From: Mageeibacillus sp. UBA1212
Lineage (GTDB): Bacteria > Bacillota > Clostridia > UBA1212
NCBI GenBank assembly: GCA_002309655.1
Contig: DBXM01000051.1
Span: 11,313-75,312, forward strand
Direction: 5' to 3'
Length of the DNA stretch: 64,000 bases
Below are positions 15,272-23,424 of this stretch, piece by piece. The translations under genes and the position numbers were made by a program. Positions within the stretch are counted from its first letter, which is position 1, and the number at the start of each line of letters is the position of its first letter. The notes below the pieces were generated by a model, which saw only the letters and a program-made list of their open reading frames with translations, was not told where the DNA came from and ran no database searches.

Positions 15272-17740
15272 TTACGACATCGTCCCTCGCACGGCGAGCT
15301 TAGCCGGCGGCATCAGCGTGAGCCGGACCGTCGCAATTATTGCGAGAATGATTTCCGCGGCGACAATGATTCCGAAGGTCAGGAACGCGACCCTCAAAGG
15401 AACGCTTATCGTCAGTCCTCCCACTCCGAGAAGCGGTAGAAGATTAACAACGGCGTAAGAGAGCAAAATTGCGGGAAGCGCGTACTTCAGCGTCATTATC
15501 AGGTTTTCCAGTATGAATATCGCGATTGAATCTCTTCCCGGTATCCCGAGCAGCCTGTAGACGGCGATCAGCCCCAGACGGTCGCGCACACGCAGACGCT
15601 GGGTCACGTACAGCATGACAAGGCTGAGAAGTCCGATCGCGCCCATAATGATGACCCTGGTCTGGATTCTTGAAATCCGCCCGTTCATGAACGAGTCGTA
15701 TTCCTGCTGATAGGTGTCCCTGACGTCGACCGTTATCACGTTTTTCAACTCCTCGGGCATCGACGACGCAATGACGGCTTTTACTTTTTCCTTGTCTGCG
15801 CACCATAAATTTACGGTCGTCGCGCTCGAGCACGCCATGGTGAAAAATCTGTCCAAATCTTCATCGGCAATGATGACCGGAGCCGTGATGCCGAAACTGT
15901 CATCTACAGGCAGTACCGTTTGCGCCAGCCGCAGCGTGGCTCTGTTCTTCAAAGTCAGCAAGCCGCCGATTCTGGTTGTATAATAGGAGCTGTCGTTGTT
16001 GTAGATGACCACGCCCTTTCCGGAATCCGGTACCGGAGCGTCCGTCATTCCCGTTATCGAAACAAATTCGGAATAAGTTATGGCGTCCACGCCGTACACC
16101 GCGATGTTCAGCAGCCCCAAGGTTGAAATATACACGTCGGGTTCGCCACTGTCGCAGATACCGACAATTGTCGGAGAATATCTTTTCCCTATTTCAAGGA
16201 CTTTTCCGAGCATGTATCCGTTGTCCGGAATCATGTTCCGGAGGATTCCGTGGACGTCGGTGGCTTTGCTTAAGACCCATTTGTCGACAACGATCTCGTC
16301 GTATCTCTCGGGCATCCTTCCGTAGACCAGCGTCGACGGGTCGAGCCTTGAGAGATTCACGAGATTGTAGCTGCCCAGGCTCATCGACAGGGTTCCGTAC
16401 TGGGGCATCTCCCGTGAGAAGAATCTGAACCGCTGGTTCGTGTTCGGGATGAAATCGATCTCGCAGCCGCTTTCCGTCAGGAATTCAAAGTAGGCGGGAA
16501 TGTACTCGTTGACCGAGAGGACTTCCCTGCTGTCGAAATTCTCGTCTTTGTCAAACGACAGCGCGAGGATATGTGAATCGGACGTTATGAATTCTTCGGG
16601 ATCGATCCGGGCCGCGGTCATAAGGTCAGAAATCGAGAACAGAAGCATTACCGAGAGCAGCACGAGAAACAGCACCGAAGCGGCGTTTTTGAGCTTCTTT
16701 TTGGACGACGTGGTCTTCATCTCCGAATAAAGCATCTTAAGGCCGAGACCTGAAAGCGCCTTCTTTTTCTGCGGCAGCCTGCCGGCGGAAGCGTCTTCTT
16801 TAACGAAGCCCGAAACCGGCAGCTCGAGGCCGGGTCTCTTCCCTTCCTTTATGAATGGAGGGTCGTCCTTCCTCGCGTACGCGATCAGACGTGAATCGTC
16901 AGTCTTTATGATCACTCTTCCGTCTTCTATGACAACGGAAATGTCCGCGGGGCTCGCGTTCTCGGCCGTCAGAATTCTCAGCTTCACGCCGCCGGTCGAA
17001 AGCACTTCCTCCTGATACTCTCCCGCGTAAACGGTGTTGCCTTCCGGCGAATCCAGAGGTCCCCGTTCCCAGGCGGTGATATCCTCCGCGACTGTACCGG
17101 CGTCGATTTTGATGATCCTGTCCGCGAAGAAATACGCAAGCCGCTCCTCGTGAGTGACCATCACCACAAGGTTTGTGGCGGAAAGCTCTTTGAGCAGTGA
17201 ACAGATGTTTATCGTGCTCTCTTCGTCCAGGTTCCCGGTGGGCTCGTCGGCGAAGATCACCTCCGGCTCTTTGACGATGGCTCTTGCGATGGCGATCCTC
17301 TGCTGCTGACCGCCCGAAAGCTCGCCCACAAGTCTCTTCCTGAAGCGCAGCATGCCGACCTTTTCGAGAGCGTCGGCTACTCTTTTCAACTTTTCCTTTT
17401 CCGGCAGATCGACGGAGTGAAGCCCCAGGTAGACGTTGTAGGCGGCGGAATGCTCCGGCAGCAGATAATAGTTCTGGAAAACGTAGCCGAAACGCTCGTT
17501 CCGGACCGTCTCCATTTCACGCGCGCGAGTAATTTTCGAACCGTCTATGTCAAGGGTGCCGCTGTCGAACGTATCAAGGCCGCCGACGGCGTTGAGAAGG
17601 CTTGTCTTTCCGGTGCCGGACCTGCCGAGAATGCACACGAACCCCTTGTCGGGAAGCGTCAGGCTGATTCCGCGGAGGACTTCTTCATAGGTGCCCGTGC
17701 CGCGGCCGTAGGATTTTTTCAGCTTGTTTACCGAAATCAT
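15272..17740 (-). CDS. ABC transporter ATPase-permease fusion (MacB/FtsX-like), second partner
   Basis: An 822-residue fusion: N-terminal MacB-type ATPase (Walker A GRSGTGKTS at 39-47; signature LSGGQQQR; Walker B VIFADEPTGNLD) joined by a poorly conserved linker to a FtsX-type permease, with one membrane helix near 355, a large extracytoplasmic domain, and three helices near the C-terminus. Such exporters move lipoproteins, peptides or antimicrobials, or act as mechanotransmission complexes; the substrate cannot be read. Its start overlaps the stop of the upstream fusion by four bases (ATGA, 17737-17740) with GGAGGAGG upstream, so the pair is translationally coupled and probably forms a heterodimer. 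Confidence 0.88.
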   Translation of the reverse strand: MISVNKLKKSYGRGTGTYEEVLRGISLTLPDKGFVCILGRSGTGKTSLLNAVGGLDTFDSGTLDIDGSKITRAREMETVRNERFGYVFQNYYLLPEHSAAYNVYLGLHSVDLPEKEKLKRVADALEKVGMLRFRKRLVGELSGGQQQRIAIARAIVKEPEVIFADEPTGNLDEESTINICSLLKELSATNLVVMVTHEERLAYFFADRIIKIDAGTVAEDITAWERGPLDSPEGNTVYAGEYQEEVLSTGGVKLRILTAENASPADISVVIEDGRVIIKTDDSRLIAYARKDDPPFIKEGKRPGLELPVSGFVKEDASAGRLPQKKKALSGLGLKMLYSEMKTTSSKKKLKNAASVLFLVLLSVMLLFSISDLMTAARIDPEEFITSDSHILALSFDKDENFDSREVLSVNEYIPAYFEFLTESGCEIDFIPNTNQRFRFFSREMPQYGTLSMSLGSYNLVNLSRLDPSTLVYGRMPERYDEIVVDKWVLSKATDVHGILRNMIPDNGYMLGKVLEIGKRYSPTIVGICDSGEPDVYISTLGLLNIAVYGVDAITYSEFVSITGMTDAPVPDSGKGVVIYNNDSSYYTTRIGGLLTLKNRATLRLAQTVLPVDDSFGITAPVIIADEDLDRFFTMACSSATTVNLWCADKEKVKAVIASSMPEELKNVITVDVRDTYQQEYDSFMNGRISRIQTRVIIMGAIGLLSLVMLYVTQRLRVRDRLGLIAVYRLLGIPGRDSIAIFILENLIMTLKYALPAILLSYAVVNLLPLLGVGGLTISVPLRVAFLTFGIIVAAEIILAIIATVRLTLMPPAKLAVRGTMS

Positions 17741-20136
17741 CTACCCGTCACCTCCTCCAGAAGTTCGCCGTCAATGTCCTCGTAGCTTTCCGAAGCGGAG
17801 AAGACCTGCTTTTTGATGGCGCCCGCGGCGACGAAGAAGGAGATTACACAGAAAAGGAAGTGAACTGCGAATATCAAAATAAGAACCGGCGGTTCAAGGT
17901 ACTTGAAGATGTTCACGACTCTGACGTAGCCGAAACGGTTGAGCAAAAGTATTATCGCGGCGCCCGGTATCTCGGACAGCAGCGTGAACACCAGCATCAT
18001 TACCGCGATTGCCCCGTACGCCGTCTTCTTCCTGAGACCTATGTTTTTGAGAAGTCTGAAATAGTCTTTGAGCGACGAGAATGTGAGTCTCAGCAGCACC
18101 ACCTGGAGCACCAGAGTCAGAACGGCGGCCGCGAGTGAAATCCTGAGCAGGTTTATTCTTTCCTTTTCGAGCGCCGCGTCCTTCCTTGTTGAGCTTTGAA
18201 CGAATGGCGAAATTACCAGATACCCGAGAGATTCGATCTCTTCGATGGCGCGGTCGGTGTAGGCGTAATCGGTTATAAAAACGGAGACCTGATTCGTCTG
18301 AAGCGGAGAGGTCATACTGTCAAAAGTGTTTTGGCTGACCAGCGTAAACCTGGGATGTTCACTTTTGAACAGACCTGCGCACTTCAAATGGTAGCTGTTA
18401 ACTACATTGACGTACTCAAAACCAATTTCTTCGCTAAAAGACGGTAAACTGCCGGGTTCATTATACGCGTTGCGGACGTTGAGATACATTATGTCGCCTA
18501 TTTTCATACTGCCGTACAACGTGTTGACCGGGTATAAAAATTCGTCGTCGGCAAGCTCCCGCGGGACTTCAACCGGTTTCACGGCCTTCCCGTTGGCGTC
18601 GGTTATTACGTCTTTAAAGCGCTCCGCTTCGTACGGTGCCACCGGATAACGGCCGAGATCGCCGCCGGACAGCAAAATACCGCCGGAACGGTATATCGCG
18701 TTCATTGTTGCGTTGTTGAACATGCGGAGGAACTGATCGGAGAAATAAAGTCCGCTTCCGGACGCCTCCCCGACTACGTCGAACGTCAGGGAAATGTACT
18801 CCGAGATCGCCCAATGGGATCTGTCCTTTATAAACACTTCGATTTTGGTCCCGGTTTTGACGTCCGGGTCGCCGGAAAGGACCTCGTAAAAGCCCTCCGG
18901 CAGCCTTCCGTTTTTCAGATTTCCGGCCCGGGACACCCCCTGCAGGAACGGCGGATCGTCCGTGTTCGTGAACCTGACTTTAACGCTCAGCGTGAACGCG
19001 TCAGGATTTTCTTCCTTGTCGTAGTCCGGCAGATAGTCGCGGCTCTTGTACTTTTTGTAGTCGACGTCTTCCCTGTAGTAGTAGTTGACGTCGCAGACGT
19101 AGCCGTACTTCTCGACGCTGTCGACGTACTTGAGTCCTGATATCGCCCCGATTTCATCTTCCGTAAAAATCTCCTCCACATCTTTGGATATGACAAGCCG
19201 CCGCGGGTCTCCGTTCAGGAACGCCGAGGCGTCGTACACTCTCGAGGGGACGTCGTCGGTCGAGATCACGAAATTGCCTATAAATACGAAAGAAGCGATG
19301 CAGGTAAGAAGCAGGATGATTACCGAAAAAACGCAGAAAAGAGGCCTCGCTTTCATCGTAAGTCCCGCGACGTAGGACGACAGTTTAAGGTCCGGCGTCT
19401 TCTTTGCAGATGTGTCTTTTTCGCGTGCGTTTTCCGTGTTGTCTGATGCTGCAGGCCTTATTTTCCGGTCTGAAACGACCCTGCCCTCCGACATCACGAT
19501 ATGTCTGCTGATATGGTTCTCAACCTCGGAGTATTCGTGCGTGATGACAATGACGAGCCTGTCCTTTGAGGCTTCTTTAAGGAGTTTAATAACCTTTTCA
19601 CTGTTATCTCTGTCGAGATTTCCGGTGGGCTCGTCGGCGATGAGTATTTTTGACGGTTTGGCGAGCGCTCTCGCGATGGCGAGGCGCTGCTTCTGTCCGC
19701 TGGAAAGTCTGGCGGCGCGTCTGCGCGCATATTCCGACAGCTCGACTGTTTTAAGAATTTCGGCCGTCTTCTGCCTTGAAACTTCCTTGCTTGAGCCTGA
19801 AAGCAGAAGCGTGCTCTCCACGTTTTCGAAAACGGTATTGCCGGGAAGAATACCGTAATCCTGCGAAATGTAGCTGACGGCGTCTCTGCGGTAACGCTCC
19901 CAGTCCGAGGCGTTGTAGTGCGACGTGGGCTGGCCGCAGAAATACAATTCGCCGCCTTCGTAAGGCAGCACGCCGCTCAGAACGTTCGCAAGCGTGGATT
20001 TTCCGCTGCCGTTCTCGCCCGTCACGGCGACGAATTCGCCCGCATCAAAAGACAGGCTGACGTCGGAAAGACCCATCACGACAGCGTTCTGTGAAGTATA
20101 GAATTTGGAGATGTTTTGAAGCTTAAGAACGCTCAT
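17737..20136 (-). CDS. ABC transporter ATPase-permease fusion (MacB/FtsX-like), first partner
   Basis: A 799-residue fusion with the same order as its downstream partner: ATPase (Walker A GENGSGKST at about 40-48; signature LSSGQKQR; Walker B ILIADEPTGNLD), a linker, one membrane helix near 265-290, a long extracytoplasmic region, and three C-terminal helices. The signature has SSG instead of SGG, a common tolerated variant. ATG 20136, with GGGGAG upstream, lies 15 bases after the RluA-like gene. The two fusions have diverged strongly outside the ATPase, which argues for distinct roles within one heterodimeric complex. Confidence 0.88.
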   Translation of the reverse strand: MSVLKLQNISKFYTSQNAVVMGLSDVSLSFDAGEFVAVTGENGSGKSTLANVLSGVLPYEGGELYFCGQPTSHYNASDWERYRRDAVSYISQDYGILPGNTVFENVESTLLLSGSSKEVSRQKTAEILKTVELSEYARRRAARLSSGQKQRLAIARALAKPSKILIADEPTGNLDRDNSEKVIKLLKEASKDRLVIVITHEYSEVENHISRHIVMSEGRVVSDRKIRPAASDNTENAREKDTSAKKTPDLKLSSYVAGLTMKARPLFCVFSVIILLLTCIASFVFIGNFVISTDDVPSRVYDASAFLNGDPRRLVISKDVEEIFTEDEIGAISGLKYVDSVEKYGYVCDVNYYYREDVDYKKYKSRDYLPDYDKEENPDAFTLSVKVRFTNTDDPPFLQGVSRAGNLKNGRLPEGFYEVLSGDPDVKTGTKIEVFIKDRSHWAISEYISLTFDVVGEASGSGLYFSDQFLRMFNNATMNAIYRSGGILLSGGDLGRYPVAPYEAERFKDVITDANGKAVKPVEVPRELADDEFLYPVNTLYGSMKIGDIMYLNVRNAYNEPGSLPSFSEEIGFEYVNVVNSYHLKCAGLFKSEHPRFTLVSQNTFDSMTSPLQTNQVSVFITDYAYTDRAIEEIESLGYLVISPFVQSSTRKDAALEKERINLLRISLAAAVLTLVLQVVLLRLTFSSLKDYFRLLKNIGLRKKTAYGAIAVMMLVFTLLSEIPGAAIILLLNRFGYVRVVNIFKYLEPPVLILIFAVHFLFCVISFFVAAGAIKKQVFSASESYEDIDGELLEEVTGR

Positions 20137-20151
20137 TTAACGGTTCTCCCC

Positions 20152-20817
20152 TTATTTAAACTCGGGCTTCGACGAGATCTTCGCCGGCAGCGCGTATTTC
20201 TTCTCGAATTTCCCGGTAAATTTCATCTCGCGGGCCCACAGCGCCTGATACCTGTACGGAAGCTTTTTGTTTATCGCGTTGCGGCCGTATTTTCCGTCTC
20301 CGGCTACCGGGTGGCCGAGGTGGGCCATGTGGGCCCTAATCTGGTGGGTCCTGCCTGTGACGAGCATGATGTCGCACAGCGTCGTATCCGAAACGGGGTC
20401 GTACGAAAGCGGTTTGACCTTCGTGATTATCTCGCGCGCCAGCTTTCGCGGCGTGTCGTAAATGTAGACCGTTCCCTTCTTAGCGTCCTTGAAATGGAAC
20501 GCTTTTAAAGTCTTAAAGGTCTTTCCGTCCCCTAAAAGACCCGCGGGACGCCCCGCAAGCACCGCCGTGTAGGTCTTCGAGATTTCTCCGTCCTTCATCG
20601 CCTGCTCCGCATCCGCCAGCGCCTGCGGGTTCTTCGCGAAAAGCACGATTCCCCCGGTGTTCCGGTCGAGCCGGTGGCAGAGCTCCGCGGACGGCGAAAC
20701 CTCCCTTTTGACGGCCTCCAGCAGCGAATCCGCGTCTCCCGGGTCGGGAACGCACACGAACCCCTGCTCCTTTTCGACGGCTATGAAATTATCGTCTTCG
20801 TACAGTACCTTAAACAT
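20152..20817 (-). CDS. RluA-family pseudouridine synthase
   Basis: A 221-residue single-domain pseudouridine synthase without an S4 domain; it would isomerise uridine in rRNA or tRNA. The catalytic motif HRLDRNTGG is present with Asp51. Later motifs are KTYTAVLAG, LVTGRTHQIRAHMAHLGHPVAGDGKYG and YALPAKI. The precise target base cannot be deduced. ATG 20817. It is followed at 15 bases by the ABC fusion pair and so probably heads that transcription unit. Confidence 0.9.
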   Translation of the reverse strand: MFKVLYEDDNFIAVEKEQGFVCVPDPGDADSLLEAVKREVSPSAELCHRLDRNTGGIVLFAKNPQALADAEQAMKDGEISKTYTAVLAGRPAGLLGDGKTFKTLKAFHFKDAKKGTVYIYDTPRKLAREIITKVKPLSYDPVSDTTLCDIMLVTGRTHQIRAHMAHLGHPVAGDGKYGRNAINKKLPYRYQALWAREMKFTGKFEKKYALPAKISSKPEFK

Positions 20818-20853
20818 AAACCCTGAACGGATTTCCGTCCTCTTAATTTACAA

Positions 20854-20879
20854 AATCCACCGCGTTGCCGCGATGGATT
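20854..20879 (-). terminator. Terminator after the DRxTGL lipoprotein gene
   Basis: Minus-strand AATCCATCGCG, loop GCAA, CGCGGTGGATT, then TTGTAAATT. An 11-position stem with a GNRA-type tetraloop, 25 bases past the stop of the upstream gene. Confidence 0.8.
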
Positions 20880-20903
20880 CTGCAAGAGTATATCCGTGAG
20901 GCA

Positions 20904-21644
20904 TCAGCCTACGTCGGAAGTCTCCCAGCCCTTCTTTCTGAAGTCGCCGATCGTCTCGTAGTAAGCGTTATAGTATTTGTCGTAGAGCTCAGCCTTGGCT
21001 TCGAACGTTACGATGAAGTACTCAACGCCCTGCATGACTATGTTGTAAACACCGCGCCAGTTTTCACCGTCTTTGGTAAACGTGTAGGCAACTGTCGAGA
21101 ACTGGAGTTTACTGTACCTTGCGGTAAAGATTTCGGGGTCGCCCTTCTCGAGGAATGTCTCACGGGGAGATCCGTTGTAATGCTTGTTGTTGAAGTAGAA
21201 CTTGGACTCGGGATCCTGGAGCCATTTTACAACGTCGTTTCTGGATGTCGTCATCGTGATGCCTTCGCCGTTGTGGAAGTATACGCAGTACTCAACGCCG
21301 TCGACAAGCTTCTGAACCTTGGTCTCGTTGCCGTCAGCGTCGGTAATGACCTCTTCCTCTACGGTAACGTTGCCGTCATCGTCGATTGTGGAGACCAGCG
21401 GAGCCATAACGAGAATAAGACCGGTATCTCTGTCAAGAATTCTCTTGTCCGCGTCCATACGGGTAATCGTCCAGTCAGGTCTGTAGCCCTGCTGGAAATA
21501 GTAACGATAATTTTCGTACTGATTAGGAAGAACACCGTTTGGATCGATAAAATGGAACTCCCGTTTGCAGCCGAAAAGAGCAACAGCAAAGCACACAACA
21601 AGCAGAGACGCAACAACAATCCTGATAAGTTTTTTAAGTTGCAC
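20904..21644 (-). CDS. Lipoprotein of the DRxTGL family (paralog of the 5882-6580 protein)
   Basis: A 246-residue lipoprotein with lipobox ALFGC (Cys about 26). The segment YYFQQGYRPDW...ILDRDTGLILVMAP corresponds to YFFRYDYPEDW...FFMDRETGLVSVLTP in the membrane-anchored protein at 5882-6580, so I regard them as paralogs of one unnamed extracytoplasmic family with a PsbP/Mog1-like appearance. An Asp/Glu-rich insertion (DDDGNVTVEEEVITDADGNE) follows the motif. The start is GTG 21644 with GGAGGG seven bases upstream. It has its own promoter (21732-21760) and terminator, so it is monocistronic. Function unknown. Confidence 0.72.
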   Translation of the reverse strand: MQLKKLIRIVVASLLVVCFAVALFGCKREFHFIDPNGVLPNQYENYRYYFQQGYRPDWTITRMDADKRILDRDTGLILVMAPLVSTIDDDGNVTVEEEVITDADGNETKVQKLVDGVEYCVYFHNGEGITMTTSRNDVVKWLQDPESKFYFNNKHYNGSPRETFLEKGDPEIFTARYSKLQFSTVAYTFTKDGENWRGVYNIVMQGVEYFIVTFEAKAELYDKYYNAYYETIGDFRKKGWETSDVG

Positions 21645-21731
21645 TGTAAATCCCTCCGTTAAAGAAAATTAGAGCAAACTTCCGTCCCCCGCATTTCGTT
21701 GCGAAGCGTCGAAGTCACTTCATGATATGTT

Positions 21732-21760
21732 ATTTTACCAATATTATTCTTGAATTGCAA
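21732..21760 (-). promoter_or_regulatory. Sigma-A promoter of the DRxTGL lipoprotein
   Basis: TTGCAA (21755-21760), 17-base spacer, TAAAAT (21732-21737) on the minus strand, about 90 bases ahead of the GTG start. Confidence 0.75.
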
Positions 21761-21827
21761 CACTTTTTTTGCGATAAAAGCGTATTCAATCTTATTTTAA
21801 ACTCTCTCACGCCCGGTTTGCGGCCGT

Positions 21828-23321
21828 TTACGCCTCTCCCGCGGATTTTCTGACCGCCTCGGCGCCGTGGTAGCGCGCGGTCACGTACAGAATCAGGAAG
21901 ATTATCATGTATGCGATGAGGCGCCTGTCGACGATGCCGAGAATGAGATTCACCGCGTATTTCATCACCGACAGAAGGTTCTGCTCGCGGGCGATGTTCT
22001 CGGTGCCGTCGTAGTATTTCAGCGAGTATTTGACGGTTCCCGAGGTGTCTGAAATGCCGTCGTAGCAGAAATAGCGGCCGTCGGAGGCGGTTCCCGGATA
22101 GCAGTAGAAGTCAGACGGCATGTAGATCTTCGCCGACCCGGACGCGCTCATGTCGTGGTAGAGCCTGTAGCAGCTCACGCAGTACTTGTCCGAAGAGGCC
22201 GACGCAGCGACCTTCGAAACCATCGTGGCGATCGCGGTCTTCCCGTCTTCCTCCTCAAGCGCAATGCCCTCCGGCAGGAACGTCACGTCGCTTATTCCGA
22301 ACGACGAGTCGTCTGAAAGAGGCGTGTTGATGAGTCCGAGCGAGCCGTTCGCGGGGTTTATCTCGCAGAGGAAGAACGTGCACCACGGGTCGGAATAGTA
22401 GTCCGACGACAGAAGCACGGCGCCGAATTCACGTTCGGTGGAAATCGCCTTCTCTGAGACCGCGGTGAACTTCACGGCCTGGTCCTCGTCTGTCGTGTCC
22501 GGGAAAAACATCTCCGCGTACGCCTGGCTGTTGAACCTGCGGCCGTACATGTACGTTTTCCCGTCGCGCGCCTTCGCGAACCCGTCGATCCTGAAGCCCG
22601 AAAGGTCCTCGGAGACCGTTATGTTGAACAGCTGCCTGCCGTCTTCCGTGAACGCGATGACTACCGGGAGCTTGCCGTCGCCGCCGCTGATAGTTCCGTT
22701 CATGAAGAACACGCCTCCCGCGGAAGAGACGCCCTTCACCGACACGTCCTCGGAGAGCGCCTTCTCGAAGAGCAGACTGCCGTCAATGTCCCTGACCGAC
22801 ACCCGGTTGCCGCCCGCCACCGAAGCCGCGAAAACGCCGCTGCTGTAGATTCCGGCAAAGTACGACACAGATTCCGTCTCATCCTCAGCAGGTGAAAGAC
22901 TGATCGAGCCGTCGAGTTTTCCCTCATTTACCGCGTAGACCTCCGCGCGGCTCTCGTTGTTGACGAGAAGCAGCACTGTGATCCTGCCGTCAGAGCAGCT
23001 TTTCGCAAGTCTGAAATCGCGCTCCATCGAGAGGCCGGCGGCGTCTATGAACTTTCCTTCCTCGTCGTACATTTTCACGTAAACGGAAGGATTGCTGAGT
23101 ATGTCGTCGCCCTGCAGGAACGTTCCGACCATGTTCAGCTTGCCGTCGTTCATCGGGTAGATCGCGTCCACCGTCATCGAAGACATGAACATGTCGTTAG
23201 GGTCTGCCTTGTAGAACGAGTTGACGTGGCGGACGGAGAACAGATAGACCGCGCTCACGGCCAGAACGAAAACAAGCACGATTATGAGTATTCTGAGCAC
23301 AACGTTGATACCGCGTTCCAA
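21828..23321 (-). CDS. Unrecognised membrane protein with a beta-propeller-like exterior
   Basis: About 497 residues: N-terminal membrane helix (about 10-30), a long extracytoplasmic part, and a second helix near the C-terminus (YMIIFLILYVTARY) followed by a short cytoplasmic tail. The exterior has repeated beta-strand-rich units of the kind (GKLNMVGTFL, GRITVLLLVN, GGVFFMNGTI, GKTYMYGR) expected of a beta-propeller, but no named family is recognised. A GTG at 23333 is itself part of the ribosome site ggaggtg, so the TTG at 23321, nine bases after it, is the more likely start. Downstream of the ANL ligase by about 100 bases. Confidence 0.7.
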   Translation of the reverse strand: MERGINVVLRILIIVLVFVLAVSAVYLFSVRHVNSFYKADPNDMFMSSMTVDAIYPMNDGKLNMVGTFLQGDDILSNPSVYVKMYDEEGKFIDAAGLSMERDFRLAKSCSDGRITVLLLVNNESRAEVYAVNEGKLDGSISLSPAEDETESVSYFAGIYSSGVFAASVAGGNRVSVRDIDGSLLFEKALSEDVSVKGVSSAGGVFFMNGTISGGDGKLPVVIAFTEDGRQLFNITVSEDLSGFRIDGFAKARDGKTYMYGRRFNSQAYAEMFFPDTTDEDQAVKFTAVSEKAISTEREFGAVLLSSDYYSDPWCTFFLCEINPANGSLGLINTPLSDDSSFGISDVTFLPEGIALEEEDGKTAIATMVSKVAASASSDKYCVSCYRLYHDMSASGSAKIYMPSDFYCYPGTASDGRYFCYDGISDTSGTVKYSLKYYDGTENIAREQNLLSVMKYAVNLILGIVDRRLIAYMIIFLILYVTARYHGAEAVRKSAGEA

Positions 23322-23424
23322 ACTCCGGTTCACCTCCGTCCTTCCTCAACGGTCAATTTAAGTAGATTCATTATCGCCCCGCGAGCTGTTTAACCGGTTC
23401 GGTAAAAGCCGCCGGGCGCGTGTT

